A stretch of DNA of 64,000 nucleotides, taken from assembly GCA_013399305.1 (NCBI GenBank), contig VXAI01000138.1, forward strand, positions 1,479,757-1,543,756, given 5' to 3'. The notes under the pieces were generated by a model. It was not told the origin of the DNA. It did not search any database and saw nothing but the letters and a program-made list of their open reading frames with translations. The DNA comes from Rostratula benghalensis (taxonomy: Eukaryota; Chordata; Aves; Charadriiformes; Rostratulidae). The translations under genes and the position numbers were made by a program. Of the stretch, positions 21,226 to 34,399 are shown piece after piece (the stretch's first letter is position 1; every line of letters begins with the position of its first letter).

Positions 21226-24200
21226 AGATGGATTCAGCAAAACCCAGATTAACGTTGTTTAGCACAACTGTCTCCTGTTGATGGCTGTCTGTGTGAGCTG
21301 GAGAAACCCCATCCCACCTTGCACCAAGTCATTCCTCTGTTTAATCCCTACGGTTTGCTCTTGGGGTGGTTTTGTAGCAGGTTCATTTCCTAGAGCAGGC
21401 TCAGAAATGGAGAGGGTCCCTGTGCAGTCTGCTCTGCTCCTGACCTTGCATGGAGCCATACCTAGAAATTCAGGTGGCCTGAATTCATCTTTCTGTGCCT
21501 ACCTTCATCTTTAAGTGCCTACATTCATCTCCAAATGCCTAAATGAACAGCTTGACCATAATGTTGTGCAAAATGAAAGGCAACAGGTAATACACTTTCT
21601 GGAAGGTCCCGAAGCAGGGACGAAGGCTGTGCTCCACCCTCACCTTTTCCCAGGTATTTGCCTTGCAGGCACGAACACGTAATGCTGCCTGCTCTGTGAC
21701 TCCTGGAGAAAAGGAGATTGTGCTTCTTGTGCAGACTGGAAGTCTTTACCTTAGCCTCATGCTAATATAGAAACAAAAGACTTTCTGTAGGAAAAAAAAA
21801 AGATCTGAATAAATAAAGTACAATGTAAGTATAAACTCGAACCTGTTTATTCTAAAGGGGTATATGAGTGGGTAATTCCAAATCCAATCCCATGTGCAAA
21901 TATTTGAAGTACCATTTGAATTGTGAAGGGCTTTTCTTACATGGGAGAATTTCCTGCTGCTTGTTTTTTAAATCCTAGCCTAGATGTGCTCAGGTGACTT
22001 CAGGTTTCTGCTGTGTGTGTCCGGGCTGCAGACAGGGATGTAGCTGGGCCAGCAGATCTTGGCTGTCGCCTGTTTCTCAAGATGCCAGCAGTCAACAAAG
22101 CAGACCCTCTGAACTTCCTCACAAGAACAAACTGGAGTAAATGTTTAACTTGAGTCTTTGGAGCCTAGGGCTTGTACCTTTCTTTATTATTAACCCAGCC
22201 CTGTTTTTCTTTACAGTTGCAGAGCTGCTGGCACACAAGAAACAAAGGACACTTGAAATAACTTCCTCATGGAGGCATGAGCAAAGGTAAAGGACCTTTT
22301 GTGTTGTTTCCATCCCTCTACATGGGAAAGCAGTTGTGCTTTTTTTGTGTTGTACATTTCTGTTAGGGCAGAACAACCTGTCAATAGCAAGCATTGTTTA
22401 ATTGTATCTTTTTAAACTAATTCACTAGATAGATCCTGGTAATTTCATCCTAATTGGACACAAAAGTATCTATTTGCATAGTGTAAGTGTATCTGGTTCA
22501 TTAGTTCAGACATCGCACACTGGCCGGTGTGTGCACACTGCTTTCCATCGCTTTTTTCTTCACACCAATAGCTTTAACTTTGTAACTGCTCTTTCCCTTT
22601 TAATTGTTTTCTGTAACCTGCTGAAAAGGGCTGTCTCTTCTCCCCGTGGAGAGGCTTGACTGTGCTATGAAGGTCTGAGTTTACACCAGTCCTTCCACTA
22701 AGCTCACACTAACAAGCTGTACCATTTGTTTTGATTCATTCTGACCCCTTGATTTTTTCCTCTACTCTTGGGTAAACCATGAATTCTGGAAGAAAGCTTC
22801 TTGATGAGGCAGGCACCCATCAGCACCGTACAGAGCTGACTGGGACACTTGCCTCACAATTGTTCTGGTTACTATCTCAATATGATGCAAATACTTCTTT
22901 TAAAATAATGTTAAATATCCGTGTATGCTATGTGCTGGCTCAAAATTGGTTTGCAGGGAGAATGATTCACTAGTTCAAATCTTTTTTTTTGTTATTTGCT
23001 GTGACATAAATTTACATGGAAAATTATATAATTGAACTTTAGCCAAATAATGCATGGAAGGAAATTTGAATGAAGATCAAGAGTGGAAATTAAAACAGGT
23101 CCATACAGACATTCAAAAAGTAACAGTTCATTGTGTTGGATAATTACATTAGATAAATATTACACAGTTTTAGAAACAGTATCATTTTAATAGAAGCAGG
23201 TTTTATAAACTTCAGAAAAGGGAGCACTGGATCGTTCCTGTTTTTAGCTGCTCAGAATACCCTTTGCTTCAGGAGTAAATGCTGTCAGTCAGGTGTGACC
23301 TCTGTCTGAGCAGCCAACAGCTCAGCCCTGGTACATTCTTTCAGAAGACCCAGGTGCCATCTCCTCTCTGTACTTCTGTGTGTTTCTGCCTGGTGGGGCT
23401 GAGCCTGCCCAAAACTATTGAGTGCTGCTGGAGAGATTACTAAAGGCACTGCAGTTACACTGTTTGCACTTTGAATTATATTGCAGCAGCATCTGCAATA
23501 TGGTATGTGCTCCCCCCAGAGTAATCCAGTTCTTTTACATTGTCTTTGAGCTATAGTGGCAATCAAACTACTTGGGAACCTGTGAGCAAAGTTTTGCAGG
23601 CACGTAATGAAATGTGAAAGTGGCGTGATCACTAAGCACTGTGAGGACACACCATCCTCATAGTTCCTGAAAAGAGTTTATAAATAGCTGTTTGGGAATA
23701 GTTTACACATCTCTGATTCTTGTGAGCCCATTAGATCAGGGGAAAGACTCTGCTATTCCATGTTTGGATCAGATCCAGCTGTTTGTTTAGCCCTAAAGAT
23801 CACTGGCACCCTAAGCAAGGGATGATGCTGGGGTGATAATGTGGCTAACAGATACTTCTGAAACATCCATCCCATACAGCTAGATTCTGTCACTTTACTG
23901 CCACTGACATGAACGAAAGTATTGGTGGAATAAATCAGTATGCATTGGAAGGATGTCAGAATAAAGGCCCAAGTGACTATGAAAATCTGAATCATAAGAC
24001 AGAAGAAATGAATAAGGAGTTGCATGAATTTCAAGAGTCTGGCACTGTGGCTGAGAAGTAAGTGGGAAGTCAGCTGAAAAGCTTTGAACCTGCTTTGACA
24101 ATGGCTAAGTTCAGATTTTGGTAGTTACTCAAAGATTAAGAGATACACAAGCAAAGAAAACACAACAAAGCACAAACCTGTTGCATAAAAGAATGGGAGA

Positions 24201-26905
24201 ACTGGTGAGTTGATAAAGTGCCTTGTGTCTGTTCAGGAGTTTAATGTTTGTTAAGGGTCTGTGGATTTCTCCATTTTCTGGGCATTTATTTTTTTTCCAA
24301 TCTGGCAATTCTACAAAGCCCATGTTGGACTTTAAATGTATTTGCTTGGCTTGTTCTGAGTGCTACGAAATGCAAATAAAGACTCTGGCATCAAAAGGGG
24401 ATGGAGTGCTTTGAAGATGAAGGGCTTGACAAGGAGCCAAGGAGCCAATGGACCAGTGAGAACTGGAATTCTCACAGGACTTAAAGAACACTCTGCCTGT
24501 TGGTGAAAGCAAACATTCTGGTGATGCTAAAGGGTAGGATGCATAGGACACCACCTTAATGCTTTAGAGCATACGAACAGAAAGCAGGAAAGCATCATTT
24601 TGCAGCAGCAGTGCCCCATCTGGGCCCAATGGCATTATTCTGACAATAAGGAGATTAGGCTTTTTGGAGGAAAACAGCACAAAGCAGTAATTGCTTTTCG
24701 TGCCTCACTCCAAAGAGCTTCTCCTCTCACAGAGCTCCCCTGCACAAGGCTCAATTGGCTGCAGCAGTGGGTGGTGTCGAGCGTTAGAGTCGAGTGGTCA
24801 CCACAGAAATAACCACAACACTATCCCATCATGTCACCAGGGTTTCTTTTTCAGCATCTAATGATGTTAAAATAAATGGAATTATGTTGCCTTTGGGTTT
24901 TTTAAGTCAGTAAATTCCAAAAGAGGATTTGCCCCATTTCTACAATGTGCTTAAGGACTTACAGGGCGCGATCAAATACAGATTTATTAGTGGCATGAGG
25001 GGCTGGCATACAGCATTCTCTGCTTAAAGCTGCCCACTGCCTTTTCAGTCTGGTCGAGGAGGATTTTTTTCCATGCTAATCAGTATTTGTGAGACCATAT
25101 GTGGCCTTGCATTTTCCAGAGTGATGAGCACTCTTTACTATAAACAGCAAATGGATAGGCCCTGGAAAAGCTGAATTGGAGAAAGTACCACACAAATGTG
25201 TCTAGGGGAAAGAAAGGTTTTCCGTCTTTTTACTGACAGGGTCAGTGAGAATACTTCTGCTGAGTTCAGTGGATGCTGGATGGAATCACAATGTCTCTCT
25301 AACTCTCCCCCTCTGCTGGCAATTCGGTTCATGCTGTGCTGTCGGAGCTGCGCAGGATCGCTGAGCTCTGCAAAGGAACCTCTCCAGGAGTCGTGTAGTG
25401 GCATTCCTCGTCTGAGTCCAGGGATGAAGCACCTCAGAAAACTCTGAGGAGGTGGAAAGCAGGAAAAGTAATAAATGCTGGGGAAGGGCAGGGAGATTCT
25501 GCAATCTGAACTGTATCTCTCTGCTTTCTGTAGCGCTTGGAAGCCAGCACGGAGGCAGAGACTGAGAACACCTGGTCAGAGATTTGTTTCTGGTTCAAAC
25601 ACTGGGAGCAAGCGCTCAGTAAGGGCACCTTAGGCTCGTATCGTACTTCATTTGATAACCCAAATCAAATTCCACCACAAAGCCAACAAAGCATTATATT
25701 ATTCTCACGGTTTGAAACACAAAATCAATACCATACAAACCAGGGACTGCAGATAAGATTATTTCACAGGCTGTAGAAGAACACTGCAACGTACAGGACA
25801 CACAGCACTGGAGCAGTCCATGCCCTATGTTACACCTCTTCCCAGTTACGCTTTCTAATGTGCAGGGGGACTGGATGGTTTTATCCAAAGCATTTCATTT
25901 GTAAGTGTACCTGTTGTGAGAGTGGTTTTTCTGACAAGAATGTTTGCCTGCTCCTGTTTTGCAGCTCTTCTTGATGCAGATTTTTTTTTTTTTTTAATTC
26001 TTAATCTGCTCTGCACAATTCTTTGCTTTGTTCAGCACAAAGGCATGAAAAGTGCCAAATGTAAATGACAAACTGTACTGGAGGAAGAGAAATCCGGTCC
26101 TCTAAGTAAACTTTTCCACCAGTGTTTAGAAATTTCCTCTCTCAATAGAAGCAGAAGCATTTCTTTTCAATGTTTCTTCTGGCCAGCTATGAACATGTTT
26201 TAAATATGTAACACAGAAAACTGGGATACTGCAGAGGTCCTGATTTTGAACAGAAAGTTGAATTCTCTGTGTTTGATGGAAAAATTCTTGCCTGAAAATA
26301 AGCCCACCAAATATTTCTGGTGTCATAGGAGGCTATTAAATTCCCAGGTATTTGCTCAATTCTAAAGCTGTTTCCTCCCTCCAGACCCAACTTGAAGCAA
26401 TGAAAAAGCAATGAACTCATTTATTGAGTTTGTAGGCAGATTATTTTGCAACACTGGAGTGTGAAACAGTTTCAGCTGAAAATGAAATTACCAACGTTCA
26501 AGAGAATGATGGAGATGTATGTCTTAGACAAATGAAGTTCTAACCTTCATTAACCCAAATTATAGTTTTATCTGAATGGCTGGAACTGATCCACAGATTG
26601 CATGGTTGATTAGTTTTCTTCTGCTGTAAGCCTATGGACATATAATTTTATTGAGAAGAGGAAAAACCACAATTAATATTTTACTGGAAATAATTTTTAA
26701 ATAATCTTTTCTGTTATCTCGGGGGGGAAAAAAAGCAAGCAGCATTTCTTTTAGTGCTCATGAAAGGTCTCAGTAAGACACCGTTCAGGAAAAGGATTTG
26801 CTAGTTTTGGACTTTGGCAGATTTTCAAAATTCAGACACTTTCACCTTGTCTTTTGTTCCTAGCTCAAATTCAGAAAATCCTCTTAGGTTAATTTGTTTT
26901 CCAGT
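21226..26905. other. Non-coding stretch with one short tandem repeat
   Basis: No gene was recognised in 5.7 kb. A 20-bp unit repeated three times lies at 21484-21543. T-rich runs occur near 22982 and 25981-25995. Open frames such as 23285-23650 on the minus strand lack recognisable protein features. Confidence 0.45.
21484..21543 (+). repeat. Three copies of a 20-bp tandem unit
   Basis: Three consecutive 20-bp units begin TTCATCT at 21484, 21504 and 21524 and end TGCCTAC/A. Units one and two differ at few positions; the third is more diverged. A small minisatellite, probably from local duplication. Confidence 0.8.
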
Positions 26906-26907
26906 AC

Positions 26908-26908
<1 letters not shown>

Positions 26909-26940
<32 letters not shown>
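26909..26940 (+). repeat. Poly-A run of 32 bases next to the CpG island
   Basis: This uninterrupted A tract abuts the CpG island that begins near 26950. No retroposed gene or SINE was recognised to its left, so it is not clearly a retroposition tail. Length is likely polymorphic and error-prone in assembly. Confidence 0.9.
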
Positions 26941-26943
<3 letters not shown>

Positions 26944-26949
26944 CATATG

Positions 26950-27425
26950 AAACCTAAACCGAGAGAACGGTATTTTCTTCTTTTCTTTCCCCTCCACCGC
27001 GGAAGAAGGAGCTAATCCCGCCCGGGATGCGCGGCGTCCAGCAGCTCCCCGTTCCCGGGAGCGCTCTCAGCGGGGAGGTTTGAGATTCTCGGGCCGGTGA
27101 CAGACCCCGTGCCGGAGGCCGGGAAGTGCCCCCTTCCCGGTAGTTTCCCACCCCCTCGGCTGAAGGCTGCGCTCCTCCCGGCTGGAGGGAGCCGCCCCCG
27201 CTCCGCTCCGCTCCGCTCCCCGCCGCGCGGTGCCGGTGCTCGGGCGCTGCCGTGGTGCTGAAGGGATAGCGCCCGCCCCCGGCCCCGGCCCCGGCCCCGC
27301 TCCCCTCCCGAGGCTCCCCCTTCCCGCCCGGGCCCGCTCCTCGCGTTTGGAAGTGGTTTGGCGAAGAGGGAGGCGGTGTGAAGTGCTTCTGCAGCGCTCT
27401 CTGGAAGAAGAGTTGTTGTAAACGC
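26950..27425. promoter_or_regulatory. Orphan CpG island, possible distal KCNJ16 promoter
   Basis: A sharply bounded GC/CpG-rich block of about 475 bases with several Sp1-like CCCGCCC boxes, four CCGCT units near 27197-27216 and a CCCCGG-type array at about 27275-27298. The open frames through it on both strands are low-complexity Gly/Ala/Pro/Arg and not convincing. It lies 24.6 kb upstream of the KCNJ16 start in the same direction. KCNJ16 in mammals has distant untranslated first exons, so this island could mark the promoter of KCNJ16 or of a non-coding RNA. Direction is not determined. Confidence 0.5.
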
Positions 27426-27448
27426 TGTTCCTGCCCCAAAGTTTGCTG

Positions 27449-27865
27449 TGCTATAGAATCATAGATCATCCAGTCCAACGCTGCCAAGGTCACCACTAAA
27501 CCATGTCACTCAGCACCACATCTACCTGTCTTTTACATTCTTCCGGGGGTGGTGACTCAACCACTTCCCTGGGCAGCCTGTTCCAGGGCTTGGTAACCCT
27601 TTCAGTGAAGACGTTTTTCCTAATATCCAACTTAAATCTCCCCTTCCAGCTGTATCCTCTCATCCTGTCACCGAGAGACCGACTTCCACCTTGCTATAAC
27701 CTCCTTTCAGGTAGCTGTAGAGAGTGATAAGGTCTCCCATCAGCCTTCTTTTCTCCAGGCTGAACAACCCCAGCTCCCTCAGCTGCTCTTCATAAGACTT
27801 GTGCTCTAGACTCCTTGCCAGCTTTGTTGCTCTTCCTTGGACATGCTCCAGCACCTCAGTGTCTA
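27449..27865 (-). mobile_element. CR1 LINE 3' region, minus orientation
   Basis: Starts with the reverse tail ATAGAATCATAGATCATCCA then GTCCAAC. It continues with CCACTTCCCTGGGCAGCCTG, TCAGTGAAGACGTTTTTCCT, GATAAGGTCTCCCATCAGCC and TTCTTTTCTCCAGGCTGAAC. The copy is more diverged than those at 56.4 and 60.3 kb, and its tail (ATAGAATCATAG) indicates a different CR1 subfamily. It is inserted directly beside the CpG island at 26.95-27.42 kb. The open frames at 27503-27854 on both strands belong to this element. Confidence 0.9.
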
Positions 27866-29329
27866 TGGATGATGTCCACTATGCCCTGTGGAAGTTAATT
27901 CTTCCTCCCCAGTAACTGTTACTGACATTTTAAATATTACAGTAGTACTTAATGCCCCCAGTAATGGTCTGCTGCACTGCTTTACCAACACAGAGCAAAG
28001 AATGTCTCTCCAGCCTGAATTGCCTACAGCTTAATTAGGTATGACACACATTACTTCTTGTGCTATACTGCTGCGGGGGGATGTTGTGTGTTGTTAAACA
28101 GCTGCTGGATTCTGCCCGAGAGGGAAATCTATTTATGGGTTGTATTTTGGGTTGTAAAGTTTGCAACTATGCTTAGGAAACAGCAGAGCGATAGAACTGT
28201 GCTGAATTATTAAGAATGTTCAGTCACACAGAACAATAACCATAAAGCAAGGGGTCAGGCACTGGCTGGCCCCATGTGAGTGGTGTACGGGGACAGAAAG
28301 CAGAGGTCACCCTGAGTGCAAGGGCTGCTGCTGAGCAGCAACACCTAAGTGGTCAGAGACCATTAACAATTACCCTCTGGCCTGTGGAACTGGCTGGATC
28401 CAGAGAGCTCAAAAAAACCTTAACCCCACTGGAGAGACTGCCCTTATGCAATGGTGGGTTCTGGGGGAGGTGTCCTGACTCACTAAGGAATCTGGAACCT
28501 GGAACTACAAATGTTAGTGAAAATTAGGAGGTTTTATTCTTCAAGTACTTTGGAAAATAACCAACTTCTAGTTTCTCAGTAGCATCTTAAGACCAAGGGG
28601 TTATCTCTGCGGTTCACAAGGGCTGGGCTATTTCTATTTATCAAGTATCCCATTTGAATTTTGCTACCAAGAACTGAATATTTAGGATTTCCATGGCAAC
28701 ATATTTCTGAACCCATATTACAGTCAGACTGACGCGTGTCAACTGATACAGGGATGCAGGAGGTAGTGGCTGAATTTATTCAAGCAATCACATTCTCTTT
28801 TCCAAGGTTAATGCACATGAATACGGAGTTAGCAAACTGAATTGACAGGGATTCCATCTCAATGAACATGTATAATGTTCCAGCCCAGGAGAGTAGCATT
28901 TAATTGATGAGTGGGATTATATTTACATAGCAATTATAGCAAAGTCAAGGTTGGCTTTATGTGAAAGACTATTTGCTGTCATATCTTGCTGCTTGGTTGT
29001 CCAGGAAAGGTGCTTCTTTATGGGCAAGAAAAAAAGCCCCAACAAGAACAGATGCACTCAGCTTTTACATGTGCTTTTTTTCGTGCTCTGCAAATACTCA
29101 CTTCATGAAGCCAACTCAGTAGTCACACTGCGGTTGCCTTAGATACATACATTAATTTACTCCATTATAACTGAAATGCTGATTGTTTAACTGCACAAGT
29201 ATTAATAGTTATTCACTGCTATCCTCAGATGGCTGTTCGGTGGCTAATGTAAAATGAATAAGGGCTCATTCTAAATCCCATATAAGTCAATGGGCATCTT
29301 TCTCCTCATTTCATTCAGAGCTGGAATTA
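27866..29329. other. Non-coding stretch, nothing recognised
   Basis: No coding exon, RNA gene or repeat family was recognised between the CR1 and the MIR-like fragment. Confidence 0.45.
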
Positions 29330-29475
29330 GCTATCCCCATTGCAGTGCCCTCAAATATTCATTTTTTGTCCTCAAGACACCTTTGCAAGGTAAGGTAATG
29401 CTACTGAATCAGTTTCACAGATGGGAATCTGGGGCCAGGAAGGTTACCTCATCATCAACCAGCAAATACACAAAG
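29330..29475 (-). repeat. MIR-like SINE fragment
   Basis: CACCTTTGCAAGGTAAGGTA, then CAGTTTCACAGATGGGAAT and CTGGGGCCAGGAAGGTTACC follow the reverse-complement MIR core (CCCTATGAGGTAGGTA ... TTACAGATGAGGAAACTGAG ... AGAGAGGTTAAGTAACTTGC). It is diverged; the boundaries are approximate. Confidence 0.45.
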
Positions 29476-32400
29476 GTCCTAGCCCTCATCATCCCTTCAG
29501 TGTGGATTTCTTTCCATGGCTGGTGGGATGTGGGGAGAGGAAAGGTGCATGCCTGAGTTGTGCTCCAACATGGAGTTGGATTCAGGGGCAGGGAAGCAGC
29601 TGGACCTCAAAGGCAGGCGATGGTTTCACATCTTGGAGTTCTGTGTAGTCAGAGAGACCAACAGCTGTGTTCAGATGTCTTCTTATGGAGTCTAGCATGG
29701 TGTGAAGTTCTTCTGATGGCTCTGAAAACCAGAGGGTGGGGAGGAACTCAAACCATCTATTATCTATGGCATGGCAAGAAGGATGATGCATGTGCTGAGT
29801 GATCAGTTGTGTCTCTAGACACTGAGAAGAGAGGAGGGCTGTACTCAGAAGCCAAACAACAAATGCCATACTTGTCTGTCTTCATTGACTCATACAGGGA
29901 GCCAGGTCCTATCATCCCTGAATTCCCACATGGTCAGAAGTTACCATCCTTCTCTTTGACAACAGACAGTGTGGTTCAAGACCATCTTTGTTCCTGTACT
30001 GGGAGGATATCCCCAAGTGGCTTACCTATGGGTATACTGTGCTAGAGACAGGGAACTAAACTTAGATCTCTTGAGTCTTTTACCACAAAAAGGTTTTCTT
30101 CTCTTAATCTAAGCTTTCACTGCTCTCAGTCTTATTGCCATGGAAATTGTCTCCATAGCTGGTATTAGACTTGCCTTGTTGACATCATTATTAAAGCATA
30201 TAATAGATAGCTGAACTGCTCTGATATTTATCTTTAGGTCAACAGCTACTGAGACTCCAGAGGCTAATTAGAAAAAAACCCATATACTCTTTATTAGTAG
30301 AACTTAATTTAACTGTATTTAAACTTCATTAAGGAGTAAAAAAAAAATAATGACCTTTCTTAATGCACTCTTTCTTTATAAAGTATGAAATAAGGATATT
30401 AGATTAGTTTGATCCTGGTTCTTATTATGCACACACAGTAGATGAGAATGCAAAAATTTCCTCATTCAGTTATGTACTCTTGGATGTCAAATCAAAGACC
30501 AGGTGCTGCACAAGCCCATTTCCTTTCTTCAGTGTTTTATGTTTCCTAGCCCTGTAATTCTCCCCAGGAAACCAGAAGAAATCTTAATTTCTTGCTCCCC
30601 TCTCCCCCCCATTAAAGTAACAGCTCTGGTCATTTAAACAATCAAGCACATGTTCTTACACTGTCTGCACCTCATGCTATCCATAAATGGTGATGTGGTA
30701 AGAAAAACCATGGAGGAAAGGAAAGGAAATGACATTAACCTTTTCCATCTGATAAATAAGGGCTCTATTCAGCTGCAATAATCCACATCCTTCCCTAGAG
30801 ATCCAGTTAATGTAATACCTAAGGGCTCAGTTCATTTAAAATTATTTCCACGCTGGCCAGCTGATTTTTTGGTGAATTATTCAGTCCCCAGACTGAAATA
30901 TTCTCCCTGTGCAATAGCACATGTAGAAGGCTAGAGCCCTTCTGTACCTTCCAATAGTCTGAATGCCCTCTCAGAGGTGCCAGAGGGTCTGTGACATCCA
31001 CGGGGTTTATTTGTGCCTTCTAAGTTAACAGGAACTTTTGTGCTGCTTTTGATGGGACCACCACTCTGTAATCACCCAAGATAGATTAACTTGTCCCATG
31101 TGCTTCCCTTCTCTGCAGGGGACTCCTCACTTCCCTATCAAACTTTAAGCACCTGCAGTCCATAGGTAGTAAAAAGAGAGTTTGAAGGGTAAAGGGGTGG
31201 AAATTTAGAGCAGCAGTCTCTGACAATTCAAAAAAAGGCAGCCTGGATTGCGTAGGGTGTTACTGGGGTCTGGGGCAATGGATGTGGATCAGTGACTGGT
31301 ACCAAGGTGCTGGAGTGATCCACACTCCCCAAAGCTAAAAACTGGGATTTTTTTTTTTTTTTTTCCCCCCACTTTGCAATACATAGGTGACTCCAGCCTG
31401 GTTGGTGTCTGCTCAGGTATACCTGCCCTGGCAAAGACAAGGGACTGTTGGAGGTACTGGGCAGATGTTTTCAAAGCAGAAGAGGGAGCAGGACATACAG
31501 AATCCAATTTTACATCCATGGGAAACACTTGTCTAACATCAGTAGCAATACATGAAAATCCCAGATTCTGTTAGTTGTATTGATCCATAGTCCATTGAAA
31601 GCCATGGGTAGCTTGTCATTGGCATCAAGGCATTTTGGATTGAGTTCCTACATTATGAGACATGTTCCTTCCTCTTTTTTTTTTTTTTTTTTCCTTAAAG
31701 GGAGTGTAACTAATTGGGTATAATAAACCCAAGTTTTATGCAATTTTGCAACCTTTCTGATGCTGTAATAAGCTGTGCTCTGCTCTGAGGGTTCATTATT
31801 GGGCGATCTTGAAATGTGTTAGTTAAACAGGAAAAACAAGAAATCTGACCTCACTGTAGTGCTTAGTTGAAGTGCATTTATTGACTGATTTTAAACTCTT
31901 CTAGCAGTTCTCTTTGCAAAGAACTTTGGGCCAGCTCTTGTCTTGTATGAACCCTTAGCTGCTGGGGTGGACACAGCCTCACCACACAAACCTCACACTG
32001 CAGGCTTGCGTCAGAAGCCTGGACTGGGGCTGAGCAGGAAGCTATAGCTGGAGACTGGTCCATCCTTCCTTGTGGCAACGCAGCTCAGCTTCTCTCCTCC
32101 TCCAGGAGCACAGGCTGGCCAGCCCTGGTGGGGTCAAGATGCCAGAGGTAAAGCAGGAATGTTGTACTGGGCATGGTTTAGTTCCTGGCTCTTTGGTGTC
32201 GGGTCAGTAGAGAGCATAAATCCCTTTGGATATACCTGGACTTCTTAAGGATTCTGCAAGTTGCAATTTTTCAGAAGGATCTGGATCTCCAACCTCCTAA
32301 TGCTGAGGAGGGAGGGCTGAGAAGAGTGTTGTATATCAGTGCCAAAGCAAGCTTCAGCTGGATCTCTCTGCTAGTAAATCTACCTGTGATACTGTAATAC

Positions 32401-34200
32401 TGAGACTCCCATGCCCTTAATGCTAATATGTTCTTATCCTCATCCCATCTGTATCAGAAATTAAGGCAGAAACATGAAGACTGTTACCACGCTGTAGCCT
32501 TAAGAACAGTTTCTTGCTTCACAGAGGCTCTCAGTGGGCACTGGTGCATCCAGCCATGATTCATTATCGCTGAACTTTGGTGCCTGCCTTGGCCAGTTTT
32601 CTCTGGATTCTCTTAACTTCTTCCACGGGCGAGAAAGATTTCTGAGTGTTTGTGTTATCTCGCTGGAAATCTTAAGTGGGGAGCTGAACACAATTGGGAA
32701 CAGTTGCCTGGTAGAAGAGGCAGAAACAAAACCGTGTTCTCCAGGAGAGCAGGGAGGAGTGGAATTTGGTCCTGGAGCAGAGGGACATGGCCCTCCCCTG
32801 GTATAAGAGAAAAAGCTGGAGGAAGAGGTGGAACTGGACATTATTGTACACAATGTCAGACTGACTTTGTGGGATACCCCTTGAATTCACCACAATGTTA
32901 AATTAAATTGGTGGGGTTTTTTGCAGAGTGTTGCTTATCAGCATACTGAGTGCTGTCACACCAGCTGTAGTGACACAGGTAAATGGAGTCTGTGAAACTT
33001 CATTGTTATAAACCAGCTGCAGATCTAACCCAGAGGAGATATGGATTCTATTCGAGGAGTCTGTGATGCAAATTTATGCAGATGACTGTCATTAGTTTAC
33101 TGTATGTTTGCTTGAAACAGCAGGGTAAGGGAGAGCCAGCCACAGAAATTGGCCATAGAAATTGCAGATTTGTGCCCAAACTGCTATCTGAGGAAAAGTA
33201 TTAGAGCACAAAAGAGATGTGCCTCTCAATTCTGTTGATAGATTGCAGGAAAGGAGTATTGAAGCTATTTCATCACCAGCCACCAACCTGGCTCTTCTTT
33301 CGTGGCATTTGTTGACAAATACTGTGTCCCTGAGTCCCCAGAAGCAAAGCTCTGTGGGCAGGGGCAGGAGTAGCAGCAGTGCACAGAAGCAGGAGCAGGC
33401 AGTGTTCGTTTGACACAGCCCTAATGGGGAGACCCTATTGACAGACTGGGGGTAAGATCACTGTCTGCACCTTCTGTGTAATGCTCTCTAATGGGCTGAG
33501 CTGGAAAACTTTGTAGTAGCAGGAGTTTCCAGGAATGTACTTTGTCTAGGTGAGCCAGAATGCCTGGGAGGGCCTGTGGAAGCACACGAGGCATAGCACT
33601 GCTCTGTACTGCACACACCTCTTTTTACACTGACCTTATTTTTGTGCCCATTGTGGCCTGCTAAGGATCTCTCCCAGCTGTCTGGGACTGCTATCACATT
33701 TCAGGTGCCAGTGACAAAAGGTGAGCTGGGCTCTGTGCATCCAAGTCGGAGGATGGAGCAGAATGGGAGTTTAAAATAACCTGCTTTCTGCTGCGAGTGC
33801 AGGCAGGTTAGCAGCAGCAGAGGGTTCTGGGGGAAAATATAAGGACTTCATCCATCTACTGGTGACTTTTATATACATAGTGGTGGCGGGATGCAGGGAT
33901 AAAATCCAAGGCCTAAAGGTGTCTGTGCTGCATGCAGAAAGCCCTTTCCACTTTTACAAAAATCCTCCTGCCAAGGCTGCCTTAAAGGGGCTATAATTAT
34001 CTGTTGGATCGGTTATCAGAGAAACGGGAAAGGTTTGGGGTCAAATTAGTTCCTGGTGTAAATCCCCTGGTTGCTTCATGCTTACTGCAAAGTAGACCTT
34101 GAGCCTGTCTGAGAAAAAAAATCGGAAAACTGCTGGGCTCCCAAATGTAGCATAATTCTCGTCAGTTCCAATGTGTTGAAAGGATGGGATTTTCTGTGAA
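29476..34200. other. Non-coding stretch, nothing firmly recognised
   Basis: No gene was recognised. T-rich runs occur at about 31348-31364 and 31676-31692. A piece at about 30030-30090 (GGGAACTAAACTTAGATCTC) may be a further decayed MIR-type end but is too short to call. Confidence 0.45.
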
Positions 34201-34204
34201 CTTT

Positions 34205-34395
34205 TCCCAAACAGTCTTGCATTTTTTTTCTCTCTTTGAGAGGGGGAGGAGTTGTGCCTAAAAAAACAAACCCAACCTGTCGTTCTCAGCTCTGCCAACC
34301 TGTCAGTCCAGCCATGCAAGAGAGAGGGAGAGAGACAGAGAAAAGGAAAGGAGGGAGTGCAGCAGAGATTCTTTCAGATCTCAGCAGACATTAAG
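34205..34395 (+). other. Possible untranslated 5' exon of KCNJ16
   Basis: A purine-rich segment (GAGAGAGGGAGAGAGACAGA near 34320) ends in CAGACATTAAG followed by the donor GTAAAA at 34396. It lies on the KCNJ16 strand, 17 kb upstream of the coding-exon acceptor. The only ATG-led frame in it, from the CATGCAAG near 34312, closes before the donor. It would therefore be non-coding, as expected for KCNJ16 leader exons. The evidence is only the donor and the compositional change; the left end is arbitrary. Confidence 0.2.
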
Positions 34396-34399
34396 GTAA

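Noticed and set aside
26954..27496. 180-codon minus frame through the 27-kb CpG island
   Set aside because: Low-complexity Gly/Ala/Pro composition, and it runs into the CR1 tail. No start context or splice sites support it.
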